Assembly: GCA_963971535.1 (NCBI GenBank)
Contig: OZ020599.1
Span: forward strand, 96,373,357-96,437,356
Length of the DNA: 64,000 bases
Reading direction: 5' to 3'
Origin: Notolepis coatsorum
Taxonomy: Eukaryota > Chordata > Actinopteri > Aulopiformes > Paralepididae
Under the pieces are notes generated by a model. The model made no database searches, was not told the DNA's origin, and saw only the letters and a list, made by a program, of their open reading frames with translations. The first letter of the stretch is position 1; the number at the start of each line of letters is the position of its first letter. Of the stretch, positions 21,957 to 54,006 are shown piece after piece. The position numbers were made by a program, and so were the translations under genes.

Positions 21957-22760
21957 CATTAACTCACTGTTTAGTTGAAACGTGGTCCAGGAGGGCTTGA
22001 TAAAGTGTATATGTCCACTGTCCCACAGTCCCAGACTGTTGATGTATATCCACTGTCCAGATAGCTTATTGTTAGCACAACACAACAATACTGTGATGAG
22101 CTGTGTCTTACTACTGTCTTTGCCCATTTCCGCGTCGAACAGCCTGCAAACTACCTGGCGTTCTATCGCCCTGCTCTAAGACAAACTCTAACCTTAACCA
22201 ACTTTGAAAGAGTGCCTAAGCTTAACCTTCGAAAGAACTTGCCGTCACGCTCTAAGACAAACTCTAACCTTAACCAACTTCGAAGAGTGGCTACAGTGTA
22301 GAAACTGACGTCGGCCAATCAAAGAGCGTCTCCGAGAAATGCGGCTACGGAAAGTATAGACGCTGCTTGCTTAGATGATATAGACCGCTTGAAAACGCGC
22401 CCGGCTTCCATCATAATACATCATATTTCAACGCACAGCGCGTTACGCACTGATTGGCTGCGACGGATACAGCGATGAAACCAGTGCACGCCCACTGTAA
22501 GCGCTATTGCGTCTAGCCCGAGAGAAATGCGGCTACGGAAAGTATAGACGCGGTCAGACAGTCACTTCCTGTTAATGAAAACAATTATTTATATTTGATA
22601 TATTAACGTTATATTGTGCATTGGAAACACAAACATACTTAAAATGAGTAAATATTATTCATTTTAAACATGTTTATTTTATTTCTAAAAAATTCTTCTT
22701 CTTCTTCTTTTAACCAGAGAGGGCGGCGCTCTAGCGCCCACTATCGGCCGGCCGCCACTG
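21626..22760. mobile_element. Non-autonomous hAT, 1135 bp
   Basis: The 8-bp duplication GTTTACCC (21618-21625 and 22761-22768) flanks inverted ends CAGTGGTGGCCGG and, from the right, CAGTGGCGGCCGG. The interior has (TA), (CATT) and (GA)n runs and the GTTAGAGTTTGTCTTAGAG module on the minus strand. It is the same family as 48880-50151, in opposite orientation. No transposase. Confidence 0.9.
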
Positions 22761-23124
22761 GTTTACCCCCCGCGGGGTGAATGCCGATAACGAGAATATA
22801 TATTTTTTTTATTAGCGATCTGAATTCATATTTCATCAACCGAGTCTACCGTTGGTAAATCAGCCACCCCAGGCGATCAGATGTGGAAAAAAGCGCCCCC
22901 TATCGTCTCCCAGATGGTAATTCACCCTTTTGGATTGGACTCAATGAAAATGAATGAGAAAAAAAAACCCGGATTCCACATTTTACTTCTCACTCATGTA
23001 ACCGGGGTCAGCTTCATGCTGGACCCTCAGAGCAGCGGGGATTATGTGTTTTACAGTATACGCGTGGGATCAATAAAAGGATCGATTTTCGGAATGGCGA
23101 TCAGGAATTGGAATAATCCATTTG

Positions 23125-23585
23125 GATAATAATAATAATAATAATAGATTGAATTTTAAGAGAGAAGCGCCTTTCTCAGACTCAAGGACACTGTACAAGG
23201 AAAGGATGGAAAAAAATAAAAGTAAGTAATAAAATTGAAAAAATATATATAATAAAATACATAAAAGATCTGTGTATAGTAACAACAAGAAAAAACAAAT
23301 AAGATAAGAGATAAAAATAAATAAAAAAAGGAGGCAAGTTCTGTCCAATTGGATGAAGTGGTTAAAATTAACAAACAAACAAACAACAAAACAAAACAAA
23401 ACAACGGAATCTGTGGCTTAAAAGAGTCAGGGGTGGGCTACTTGGGAGCGGGGCCGTGTTGCGTGAAGGCAAGTGTGAACAGGTGGGTTTTTAGCTTGGT
23501 TTTGAAGAGGTTGATGGTGTCAGAGCCTCGGATGAGGGGGGAGAGGGAGTTCCACAGTCTGGGGATACCATCTGATCTCAGGTAA
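23125..23585. mobile_element. Fish interspersed repeat inside piggyBac-like element
   Basis: It starts with (AAT)n and GCGCCTTTCTCAGACTCAAG and ends with GTTCCACAGTCTGGGGATAC, a phrase pair typical of a widespread fish repeat. The family is not fixed. Confidence 0.5.
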
Positions 23586-24118
23586 GGAATCTATTTTACC
23601 AGTCTTAGGATAATCAGACCCGTTTTCACGGAGATATAAGCTTTTTTATATGGCTGTTTGACTCTAAGAGCGATCAGGAACTGAGAGAATCGATTTTCAG
23701 CGCGCGGCATCAGCGTGCACACGTACACATATACTATCGATAATCTAGCGTTTATTTGAAAACGATTCATAAATAGGCCGAAAAATGACAACGTTCTAGA
23801 ATATTACAGTACAGGGCGATTATCATGGCATCTCTTCTTTTTTCCGTGAAAACGAGGGCTTTTCAAAATGCTATCAAACGGAAATGAACCGATAAAAAAA
23901 CAATCCGCTTCGACAATGTTGACTGGAAATGGGTCATTGATAATGCGACAGGCAGATTAGACACATAGCCATAATTTAAAACATAGATTATGTGATATTA
24001 ATGCTAACATTGAAGTGGATGTGGGCATTCAAGCACTAAATGAGCGCCCCCTGCTGGGCACTGAGTGTTAACAATTGTGTGTATTGAGCTGTACTGTACC
24101 CATTCTGCAATCTGTTAA

Positions 24119-25057
24119 CACTTTGACTGCCGGAAAACGCTTTACAGCGTCATTCCCGGCCATGCTCAAGTTGCCGGAGGACGCTTTACAGCGTCCTTAT
24201 ATCAATATTTCAGAAATCTGCGATCGGATTCATATTTCCCCTCCGCTGGCCTGAGATCCACCAGGATCCACCACTGAGCTCTCTGGCGGTTCAGGAGCGC
24301 CATCTGGTGGCCGATCGGCGCAATCGTCAAACAGGAAGTGCTATGGAGGTTGTGCTGGTCGGCCATATTACTTCCGGGCACTCTGTTTGGCTACCGGGAC
24401 TCGATCTCGACACAATACATAGCGATCGATTGCCAATAACTCGATAAACAACATGATTTGGACATATATACTATTATACAAGCTGGAAATGGACCCGATA
24501 TTTCTACATACCATAATAGGTAAATGACTGTTCAACGGCGCGAGGAGGATACGGTAAGATTCAGCGTTATTTTTGATCGTATTCCATATAAACTGTTATG
24601 ATGAACATATCACCCACACTAGATGAATGATATAACGCTGCCCACGGAATTATAAACGATCCCCCGCCCATCCGGTCATCATCAGATCATACGTAGATCA
24701 TTCTAGAAGTACGTCCAATTGAAATTTTTTATATCGCCCCGATTGCCATCAAACTGTATTTCATCATCAATATAATGCATTTGGGGCTATATATCACGTT
24801 CTGGAGAAAGCTGCAGAAAGAGATGAAAACATACTTATACGATTAGACCATACTTTACTATGAATATGTGAATGAAAAAGTTTAACGTTGCTACACAATG
24901 AACAATACATATAGGACTTTGAATGGGCCCTAATAATGGCAATGTAGCAATAGAATTTAAAAAGTTATAGCCCTGCAAAGAAGGGGAATTTCTCCATAGA
25001 CAAATAGCGCTGGCAATCCACAGTCATTTTCCGGATTTCTGGCCGGCACCCATAGTG
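24119..25057 (+). mobile_element. piggyBac-like non-autonomous element 3
   Basis: TTAA at 24115-24118 and 25058-25061 flank ends CACTTTGACTGCCGG and, from the right, CACTATGGGTGCCGG. It is homologous along its length to 13231-14181 in reverse. There is no open transposase frame. Confidence 0.7.
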
Positions 25058-25504
25058 TTAATAAAGTTTTCAATCAATCAATCACTGCATACCCCCAGAA
25101 TTCTATAATGCCATTTAAATCGAGAGCATGAGATATGTTGCTATAGCAACTCACTCCTCAATTCTGTCAAAACAGAATTCCTGGATTTCCATCAAATAAA
25201 TAAACAATATCTTATTGTCTGCATCGTGCTGCTGCATTTGTTACACTGTGTCTACACTGAAACACATACTATATAGGCTATTTATCATACATTGACCAGT
25301 AGCCAGATGATAGGCTTGTGATGCCTGATTGCTTCCATCTAGTGGCAATGCTACAGAATACATGCTATTCAGAACTACATTCCTACAGTATAACCCAGTC
25401 AAACATGTAAATCATGTAACCATGAATATGCACAATAACTGAATTACCAAGATAATAGTCAAGTTATCAAAACAGATTATTGTTGAACATAGGTATGTTT
25501 CCAG

Positions 25505-25740
25505 CCATATATGTAGTCGGATGTATGGAAAGTAAAGGCTACACATCATTGTATGTAGTTGGATGGACATGGAAAGTAAAGGCTACACATCATTGTATGT
25601 AGTTGGATGGATGTACATGGCAAGTAAAGGCTACATCATTGTATGTAGTTGGATGGATGTACATGGCAAGTAAAGGCTACACATCATTTCGTATGTAGTT
25701 GGATGGATGTACATGAGAAGTTAAGGATACACATAATTTT
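25505..25740. repeat. Minisatellite, about 48-bp unit, five copies
   Basis: GTATGTAGTTGGATGGATGT followed by AAGTAAAGGCTACACATCA recurs five times with small length changes. Confidence 0.9.
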
Positions 25741-27700
25741 GTTTGTAGTAACAATGGCTTTTATTCCCAAAGCATTGCCGTCTCAAAAAGTCAACATTGG
25801 AAACTCTTGTGACGTTAGAAACACAACGTTGAGGCACAATTTTACTTGGACAAATAAACAATATTCAGGGTGGAATACAATTTGACAGAAAATATTATAA
25901 CAGCGATGACGCCTAAAATACCAATTAAAACAATACAATTTCTTAATCTCTCTTGTCATATAGGGCAAGCAATTAAAAGGCACTAATTGAGAAAACGTTT
26001 CCTTTTAGATGTATACAATTTCTGACACCTTGGAAATATGTTACAAACAACACGAGTAAGAAACACACGTGACCTGCGTAAGAATACAAAAAAGACCAAG
26101 AAGATGAACATTTGTTTCAAAATTATTTCCCAATTGCGATAGTGAGCAGGTCTTTGGTTGTGCTTAATGGATGTCTAGCCTGACTAGAATCTGACGAGTC
26201 ATGGTTCTAGAAGAGGGGAAAAAGACTGCTGCTCAATGACGTTAGACTGCTTCAAAACTTTAAGTTTCCTAGTGTAAAAGAAGTAGGCCGTTCGGTAGAG
26301 ATATCAACGGACAAGCACTTAACTTAAGATTAATACTGACCAGATAACAAGGCACAGTTTGATTATATCACAAGGGGAACATTAACCCTTTTTGTTTCAC
26401 AATCGCACATGTGAGATTACAATTTTGAGAAGCAAACTCAATTGGTAGAGACCGAGAGGCTGAATCGTAGAGATACAATTATAGAGAAGACATTTCTGTT
26501 GACGGGAGTGGAATAAAAATGCGGCCATCTTACCCTGGTAAACTATTCCTAAATCATCAATCTCCATAGCAACCAGTGTTATTTCCGTCAGCAATAGAAT
26601 GCTTAAACTAAAACAGTGAGAGAAATGTTCAAAATCCCCAGCTCAATTGAAACCTTTATTCATTTCATCCCTTAAAAGTATTTTCTTGAGCTACAGTATA
26701 GTTTGCATTTTCTTGTTTACCACTTGAGAAAATACAGCTGGGAGATGCACTTGGAATTATTTCCCTCGTTAGTTCATCTCTACTTCAAAAAACTATTAAT
26801 ATTTAAAACTATTCATAAGTCATCATTATCTTGACCACTATTAGCAAATCCCATAACTAGGGACAAACCTCATTGTCTGTTATGTTCACCTAAGAAAGTG
26901 AAATACGGAACACCTATAAAAACAATTACACAAAGAAAATGCATTTAGGTTGTACTTCCATGTTAGCTCATCTGTAGAAAATGTATTCCAGTAAGATATT
27001 TCCAGCTATTACGGACACCTTAGGTGGTTACAAATATAATGCAATGCATTATAACGGTTAATGAAATGTTTATGTAAAAACAGGAGAAGAAAAAGCACCA
27101 TACATGCTAATTGTCTCATTAGCTTCAGTTTAGAACTGGACCAGGTAAGATGGCCGCCATATGGTTCCATCCCAGAACGGCAATTCATTATGACACGTTG
27201 CATCTAATGTTTTACATCTATGGTCTGAATGTTCTGGTAATCCTTACTGGAAATGTAAAAAAATTAAATAAAAAATCATTAAGAGGACAACAATGATAGT
27301 AAATCCATTCTTAGCACATATTCATATGTAAATTATTTCTTCAATCTAAATACCTACAACATACCCTCAACTGTGGACATGAGTACGACACTGTCATCAC
27401 TTCTAAAACAACAGTCCATTAGAAACAGTAGAAACCAAATACAATACTACTGAGCACAACAAGCTGCAACACAGTAGCCTACTGACCAAAGCTTTCACAC
27501 TGCCTATTATATACATCCCTCTCTTTTTAAACAGACCAAACATTGAGCAATGGATACACTGAGGTGGGAGGAAAGGTGGTTGTTTTTTTCTCCTAGAAGG
27601 GAATCCCTTCCGTGATTCTTCCCAACCTACAAGCACAGATAAACCACTTACTAATATCATTCATAATCTCACTGCAATGTAGGCTGTGTGGTGTCCTCCT
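25741..27700. other. AT-rich, apparently unique sequence
   Basis: I find no supported coding frame or transposon end. One possible TTAA-type terminus (TTAACCCTTTTTGTTTCAC) lies at 26384. This is the least repetitive part of the window and may hold untranslated or regulatory sequence. Confidence 0.35.
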
Positions 27701-27814
27701 CTCAGGAGCGCAGGGCCCAAAACGGATAACCTCTGTCCAGGAGAGACATCAGAGATCTGTTCCAGAACACTGGACCACATTGATTAAAAAGGGAATCAAC
27801 TTTATTTACGACTA

Positions 27815-27895
27815 ACTTTTCGACGCAGGGTACATCTTCATTGATCAAAAGACAATGACGACTCTGATGAAGACGCACCCTGCGTCGAAACGTTA
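27815..27895. repeat. Foldback repeat
   Basis: TTTCGACGCAGGGT at about 27817 and ACCCTGCGTCGAAA at 27878 are complementary, with TCTTCATTGATCAA and TGATGAAGA continuing the stem. The sequence type (CTGATGAAGACGCACCCTGC) is a known fish dispersed repeat. I cannot name the family. Confidence 0.6.
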
Positions 27896-27959
27896 TAGTC
27901 ATACATTTAGTTTATTGCCTTTAATGCGTGTGCTCCGGTGTTATACTCTGAACCAAAGC

Positions 27960-28480
27960 CCTGAATACTCTCCTGGATTCAACATGACCCTACTCTGTGA
28001 GAGCACCGGACAGGCCTTACACTTCCTTTGATGTGGTTTGGTTGAAGCGTGTGTAACTCCTCCTTTACGTAACCTCTCTCCTCTGCTCAGACCATGACGT
28101 TGGCGAAATTTATTTTGTAATCCGTTCGTTTCAAGCATCCTTCTCCTTCTCCAATCTGCTCCACTCTCGCCCTCCTCTCTCCTGCATCAACTTCCCCTGC
28201 TTCCCTTCTTATCGCGTGGACTTGACAGAGGCACAGGTATCTGGGAGTGGTTAGACTTTCTCATCTGTAAGCCACAGACAAGACATTGAGGGGGAACAAA
28301 TATATAAATCACACTTGAAATAGCTGGCTGCAAATACATCATCAGGTCTTAAGTCATGTGAAAGTGGCCCAAATCAGAATTGAAAAAAAAAATCAGATTC
28401 CATGTGATTTGTGCTGTTCACACTGTCAGATCTGACTCACATATGAGCAAAATAAATCAATACTCAATGTCACAGAGCGG
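27960..28480. other. No recognised feature
   Basis: C/T-rich at 28140-28200, otherwise unremarkable. Confidence 0.35.
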
Positions 28481-28604
28481 AGCGGCACTGCAGATTTACC
28501 CTACTCTTGGAATTCATTACCGGCCAGATCCTCATAGGGGCGCTGTCTCGATAATGCAGTGTTATTAAAGCAGCGTGTAATCGATGGCCTGGAAGCGTCA
28601 ACGC

Positions 28605-28660
28605 GGAACTGGAAATCCGTTGGTAAAAAAATAGACGCGGCCTGGAATAGTTTTTGGGAC
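28605..28660. repeat. Single arm of a dispersed foldback repeat
   Basis: GGAACTGGAAATCCGTTGGT is one arm of the palindrome that is complete at 33310-33630. Here it interrupts a gypsy gag relic. Confidence 0.55.
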
Positions 28661-29060
28661 GCTGAATTCGCAGTAAAGGAATATAGTTGCGGTTTCCTTT
28701 TGCATGTCGGTGATGTATGCGGGGAACGAATTGCAGAGAGAGGACTGACTGAAGTGGAGAGCTGTCGCCCATTCTAACGCAGGACCCTTGAGCAGACCAG
28801 ACAGGTAAGCGATTTTAGATGTATCACTTTGGAAGGTGTGCGGCTGTTGTCCGAATACTAGTGAACATTCAAAAATAAAGGCACGACATTTAGAGACGTC
28901 CCCCGTCGTAGCGTTCTGGTGCGGGGACATGGGGCTCCCTGTACGGGGGCGCGACAGGTGGGGTAGGCTGGGCAGAGATGTATGCATCAAAACGGTTACA
29001 TTGTTTGTCTCGCTCGGCAGAGCTGAGCGTGAGAGCGCGGAGTTGGGCAGTGGTCTCCTC
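28660..29060 (-). mobile_element. Ty3/gypsy gag relic
   Basis: A minus-strand stretch contains KCRAFIFECSLVFGQQPHTF, then IAYLSGLLKGPALEWATAL. This is the core Gag pattern of sushi-type fish gypsy elements. It is an old, broken fragment: only part of gag is present, and another repeat cuts it at the 28660 side. I saw no LTRs. Confidence 0.7.
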
Positions 29061-29193
29061 TAGTGAATGAGTGTTGGTTTACCAGAGTGGTAAACCTATG
29101 ACGTTATTATATCACTTATCTCAGCACCCCCAATGCTGACTGACTTCCCGCGGCCCTGAGTAGACCCTGAAGGTAGCAGTACAATTGATCTAT

Positions 29194-29293
29194 CTCAAAC
29201 CCTGCCCTCTTTTCTTGATCCTCCAATCACAACTGTTTGTCAGAGAAAAGCAAGAGTCGTGATTGGAGGATCGAGAAAGGAGGGCAGGGTTTG
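29194..29293. repeat. 100-bp foldback element
   Basis: AAACCCTGCCCTCTTTTCTT and, at the other end, GAGAAAGGAGGGCAGGGTTT form a stem that continues through TCCTCCAATCAC and GTGATTGGAGGA around a loop of about 30 bp. Confidence 0.75.
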
Positions 29294-29296
29294 ACT

Positions 29297-29432
29297 TAAG
29301 ATAAGATAAGATATTCCTTTATTGATCCTTACAGGTATCAGTGTAAACAAAGGTGCAGATAAGGGTCTGTATGCCCGATTTATTATATTATGTTACAATA
29401 AATATAGGCAATAAAGTATTTGAATCTGAATC
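29297..29432 (-). mobile_element. Inverted LINE 3' end
   Basis: AAGATATTCCTTTATTGATC then AAAGGTGCAGATAAGGGTCT matches 37482-37720. It is an inverted 3' region of an RTE-like LINE. The clade is uncertain. Confidence 0.5.
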
Positions 29433-29781
29433 TGTTCTTAGGGATGCAACATTACGAGTAATGGTACTGGTTATCTGGCCGATAACAGGGTACAATAGGG
29501 TATAGTTATTGAGAGACCCCCCCCCCCACCCCATGCTAAAACCTGATACCAGAAGCCATGTGTAACATGTCAAAAGCAATGAGATTAGATTTTTTTTGGA
29601 TACACAAATATGTTAGATGTGTCTAATGGAGAAAACAAATTATATCACAATCAATTTTATCCAACGACCCCAAATTAAAAAGGGGCTGTACGTGTTATTA
29701 GTTTGTTTAATTAAGTGTTAAGTAGCTCTACATTCCAACAGCTATCACTGATATAGACTGTTTGGTCAGTAAAATTAAACT

Positions 29782-29963
29782 TTATCCAATCAGGAGAGAG
29801 AACCCTAGATATTTTTACTTATTTCAAGAAATCTTGCCAAGGCAAATTTGCTTACAGCAGATTGTTTTACTTGTTTCAAGCACATATTTGCTTAAAACTC
29901 ATTTTCCTTTCTTATTTTTGTCATACCATTTTTGCAGTTTAGTTCTCTCTCCTGATTGGATAA
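29782..29963. repeat. Foldback repeat with near-perfect 20-bp arms
   Basis: ATCCAATCAGGAGAGAGAAC at 29783 and GTTCTCTCTCCTGATTGGAT at about 29942 are exact complements separated by about 140 bp. It looks like a small MITE. No clear target duplication. Confidence 0.7.
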
Positions 29964-30319
29964 TGTGGGAACGGGATACCAGGAAATTTATTTTCTGTTT
30001 ACTGCAGAGCGGAGGTACTGAGAGACCCATGTTACTGACCAGACACTATCAGTGATGGCAAGTTATTATCTTTTGTTATATTATAACAAGGAAATACCAC
30101 TTACAGCTCCTTTATTGGTTTAAACTTTAAATCTATACAGTTCACTTCGGTAAAACTAATGGATTGGATCGGTACTCTGAATCAGACGACACGTAAAAGT
30201 TTCATAATCAGAATCAGTATATCGGTATTGATGACGTGGTATCGAGGCATCGCCAACAGTTGTTTTTGAGGTGACACTTTAGCAGACTGTGAAAGTGAAA
30301 GTGCAGTTCTCGTTCTCAC

Positions 30320-51057
<20,738 letters not shown>

Positions 51058-51094
51058 TCTGAACCAACTACTAAGGTATTGTTTCAAACTATTG

Positions 51095-51265
51095 CTATTA
51101 TTTATTCTTCTAGGCTCGTTTCTGGCGACGGCGGACGCGCGCAACTTGATCAAACCAACTTCACTACGCGCCCGTTTCCTTCGCTTGTTGTTTCTCTCCT
51201 GTTGCGTCTCTGTCGAATGAATCAGCTTCCTCAACGCGGCTAGGTTCTGGATCCGTTCGGAGGAG
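51095..51265 (-). promoter_or_regulatory. Upstream segment kept only in copy B
   Basis: 171 bp lie between ATTG and AAGAAAAGG, which are directly joined in copy A (9629/9630). It is about 40 bp upstream of the ATG and moderately CpG-rich (GGCGACGGCGGACGCGCGCA), as expected for a 5' leader or promoter. The role is inferred from position only. Confidence 0.35.
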
Positions 51266-51761
51266 AAGAAAAGGCTGGAACCAAGTGGTTTGTGGAGCAA
51301 TCAGCTTCCTCGACGCGGCGTCGCCCTGACCAAACGCTTTTTTAAAAGACAGATCTGTGTATGGAAAAAGATCTGCGCTCCTTTTCTTCGGTAGTAGCCT
51401 AGGAGGGAGGGGATTCGGGGAATAAACAGACAGAGCGGGGCGTTGGCTTTCACTTTTCTCAAGAGATCGTGCGCGCGCGTGTGTAGTAAGGAGAAAATCG
51501 GAGTAGGGGGTATCTGCAGAGCCGCAGAGCCAGGCTGGACGGGTTGGAGGCGGTCTGGACAAGTATTAGTGGTCTGGACAAGTATTTGCACTACTGCGCA
51601 CCATTTTCAACTTCACTTTCGTCTCCTTTACATAGGTACATAGACAGTAATGTTACATCTAGACATTTATGACATGTAATAATAGAGTAAACTTGTAAAT
51701 AGACAGTACTGTTACCAGCGTTGCGTTGTTATTATGGGCTGAGCCGCCACGCAGGATAATG

Positions 51762-51820
51762 ACGCCGCGCGCACGCGCGCGCGCACACGCACGCGCGGCC
51801 CCGCGCGCATGCGCATATGT
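51762..51820. repeat. Alternating CG/CA tract
   Basis: GCGCGCACGCGCGCGCGCAC and onward is almost pure alternating purine-pyrimidine, prone to Z-DNA. It lies in the loop of the inverted-repeat unit. Confidence 0.8.
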
Positions 51821-52395
51821 TCCCTCGCGCACAATAATACACTTTGTTTGTATAGCCTTTCATACAGAAACTGCAGCTCAAAGTGCTTCACAACAGAATT
51901 AAGACAGGCATAAAATGAGCACATAAAGTGCAGACATATAAAATCAGTTTTTCACATTAGGATCTAACATCCCAACAGGCAACCTTGTTTATGGTTTGAT
52001 TCAGTTTTAATATAAATAATAAAAATAAAGAGAAGATTAATTAATTATCTACTCAGTCCCGAAGTTTGTGATGTAGATATGGAATGTCCCGGGTTGCTGC
52101 TGTTTGCAGAGTGTGTTGTTGTCCGGGGGTGAGTGGTGGTGGGTGGGGGGTTGAACAAAGAGTCCCAGACTGGTTGAAGACACCAGCCTATAGCGGCTAT
52201 TGTTATGATAATGCGAGGTAGCGCCGCAGGTAAACACAACGATCCGAGCCGAGCGCAGCGCGTTCTCGCGAGCGCGTGCATGTGCGTGCACGCGCTTCTG
52301 CTCAAATCTTTAATACTCAGTGAGGTACCACTGAGTGGTACCCCGTGCCATGAACAACGCATGCCTGACTGTTACATCTAGACATACCAGATCTA

Positions 52396-52398
52396 GTA

Positions 52399-52431
<33 letters not shown>

Positions 52432-52432
52432 G
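52396..52432. repeat. (TAA)n microsatellite
   Basis: About 11 units, just before an exon-like piece. Confidence 0.9.
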
Positions 52433-52447
52433 TCCCTCAAACTGCAG

Positions 52448-52663
52448 GACATGTAAACAGTCAAGTTGCAGAACAACTGTTTGCACAAATGAGAAAGAAC
52501 AATTACTTTTTAACGCAGCAACTACCATCGACCCATCTGTTCCTGATGAGAAACATCCTAGAACACTTCAACAACAACAAAAACAAGAAGCGAATGGACA
52601 ACATCAAAAAGTTATTTGGGACAACAGCGGTGGCAATAAACAGCTACCACCAGGCTGTATTGG
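52448..52663 (+). CDS. Exon-like piece, possible KDZ-type transposase C-terminus
   Basis: After AAACTGCAG the frame reads HVNSQVAEQLFAQMRKNNYF, then THLFLMRNILEHFNNN, then AINSYHQAVLG up to GTACAT. An N-S-x-x-x-E-Q motif followed by an aromatic-rich helix recalls the end of KDZ (Kyakuja-Dileera-Zisupton) transposases, which occur in fish. This is recollection, not a search. The donor is weak. Confidence 0.4.
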
Positions 52664-52804
52664 GTACATTTTCTACTTGCACTTGCATTAAAGATATTTA
52701 ATGCATTAATCCTGTTTTTAATTGATCTAGGAAATAATGTATAAATGTCTTCATTCATCAAGTTCACTGTTCCTTACTAAGCTGTGTTTGTCATCTGCTT
52801 ACAG

Positions 52805-52870
52805 TGTCACTGGAAGCAGCTCAAGGTGTGCTCCCTGAAGCGGGTTCAGGTCTGCCCCCAGCAATGACAA
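52805..52870 (+). CDS. Exon-like piece following 52448-52663
   Basis: Between CTGCTTACAG and GTAAGT are 22 codons reading VSLEAAQGVLPEAGSGLPPA in the phase set by the preceding piece. Confidence 0.4.
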
Positions 52871-52935
52871 GTAAGTGGAATTGCATGCCTGGGTCCTTAG
52901 AAAGTCTTAAAATGTATTGTATTGAAAAACTGATT

Positions 52936-53330
52936 TTATATGTCTGAGGAGACAAGACCGGTACTCATCATCTTCGTCTCCACAAAAAGAAAAATGACAT
53001 GTGAAGTATGTTGTGTGCCAGGTTCAAACAGTGCTGTATATGTACAGTTTATTCCTACTCCTATCCAAGCTCCGGGAGGGTCATCAAAGAGAAGTCGCCT
53101 ATTCTTAGTCCTTGCCCCACAATGGTGGAATGAACTACCCACCCCAGTTAGGACAGCCGAATCCCGTCTAATCTTTCGCCGTCGACTAAAGACTCACTAC
53201 TTCAACCATTATCTAAATTAAAAAAATCTAACCCTAACTAACCTTACTGTCATGCACTTAATCCTAATAAACTAACCTACACTGTAGCACTCAACAAGTT
53301 TACTCTATTATTACTAGATCTGGTATGTCA
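52936..53330 (+). mobile_element. LINE family A reverse-transcriptase C-terminus
   Basis: The frame reads SKRSRLFLVLAPQWWNELP, TPVRTAESRLIFRRRLKTHY and ends HYLN, then continues into the 3' region. Reverse counterpart of 16400-16860. Confidence 0.75.
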
Positions 53331-53530
53331 TAAATGTCTAGATGTACACTTTATGAACATTGTTACTGAGACGAAAGTTAAGTTTACTCTATTATTACTA
53401 GATCTGGTATGTCTAGAGATGTAACATTACTGTCTATGTACACATCATGTCTAGATGTACACTTTATGAACATTGTTACTGAGACGAAAGTTAAGTTTAC
53501 TCTATTATTACTAGATCTGTTATGTCTAGA
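53331..53530. repeat. Repeated TCTAGATGTAACATTACTGT segments
   Basis: A stretch of about 120 bp with ACTCTATTATTACTAGATCT and GAACATTGTTACTGAGACGA occurs twice here and again at 16140-16400 in reverse. Confidence 0.75.
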
Positions 53531-53939
53531 TGTAACATTACTGTCTATTTACAAGTTTACTCTATTATTACATGTCATAAATGTCTAGATGTAACATTAC
53601 TGTCTATGTACCTTAAACGAGACGAAAGTGAAGTTGAAAATGGTGCACAGTAGTGCAAATACTTGTCCAGACCACTAATACTTGTCCAGACCACTAATAC
53701 TTGTCCAGACCGCCTCCAACCCGTCCAGCCTGGCTCTGCGGCTCTGCAGATACCCCCTATTGGAAAATCGGGTCAGTTCCAATAGTATGCAGCTGCAGAG
53801 CCGCAGAGCCAGCTGCTCTCTCAGGGAGTAGCCTCCAGCTGCAGCCTCGGAGATTGTTCCAGATTGGGCAACTTCCGCCCGCTCCCACGACATTTCTCCC
53901 GCTGACAGGACAATGCGCTGATTGGCGGAAAGTACGGAA

Positions 53940-54006
53940 GTATCTCGAAGTACGTCTGACGTATCTCGAAGTACGTCTGACGTATCTCGAAGTATGTCTG
54001 ACGTTT
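53940..54006. repeat. 21-bp tandem repeat, three copies
   Basis: GTATCTCGAAGTACGTCTGAC repeats three times. The same flanking GC-rich repeat lies inverted at 55430-55610. Confidence 0.85.

Larger units (their letters stand above)
21587..24067. mobile_element. piggyBac-like element 2, carrying a nested hAT
   Basis: TTAA at 21583-21586 and 24068-24071 flank ends beginning CACTTTGAATGCCCA and, from the right, CACTCAGTGCCCA. It sits in the 3' region of a LINE. A complete hAT (21626-22760) lies 40 bp inside the left end. A fish repeat at 23125-23585 is a second insertion. The interior at 23700-23960 matches 38930-39180 in reverse. Confidence 0.65.
20740..25095 (+). mobile_element. LINE family B, split by two TTAA elements
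   Basis: A frame at 20745-21150 reads LLLDLTPRTHLTPAHF, QQLAMGLVYKIHYTTKVP and HNTRGSSTNHV, and ends AIRNWPL. This is a jockey/CR1/Rex-type reverse-transcriptase C-terminus. The 3' untranslated part runs to 21586, resumes at 24068-24118 and ends at 25058-25095 with TCAATCAATCAATCA. The missing joins are exactly TTAA sites present intact in other copies (55620-56100). So the insertions are later than this LINE. Confidence 0.85.
51502..53763 (+). mobile_element. Unit with long inverted repeats, possible transposon
   Basis: Arms of about 210-240 bp (51502-51715 and 53530-53763) are inverted copies. They run from the outer end GGGGGTATCTGCAGAGCCG through GTCTGGACAAGTATT to ACATCTAGACATTTATGACA. 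AAAATCGG lies immediately outside both (51494-51501 and 53764-53771), which could be an 8-bp target duplication. The unit holds two exon-like pieces (52448-52870) and a LINE A C-terminus. The arms also occur singly at 15950, 19585 and the window start. Confidence 0.5.
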
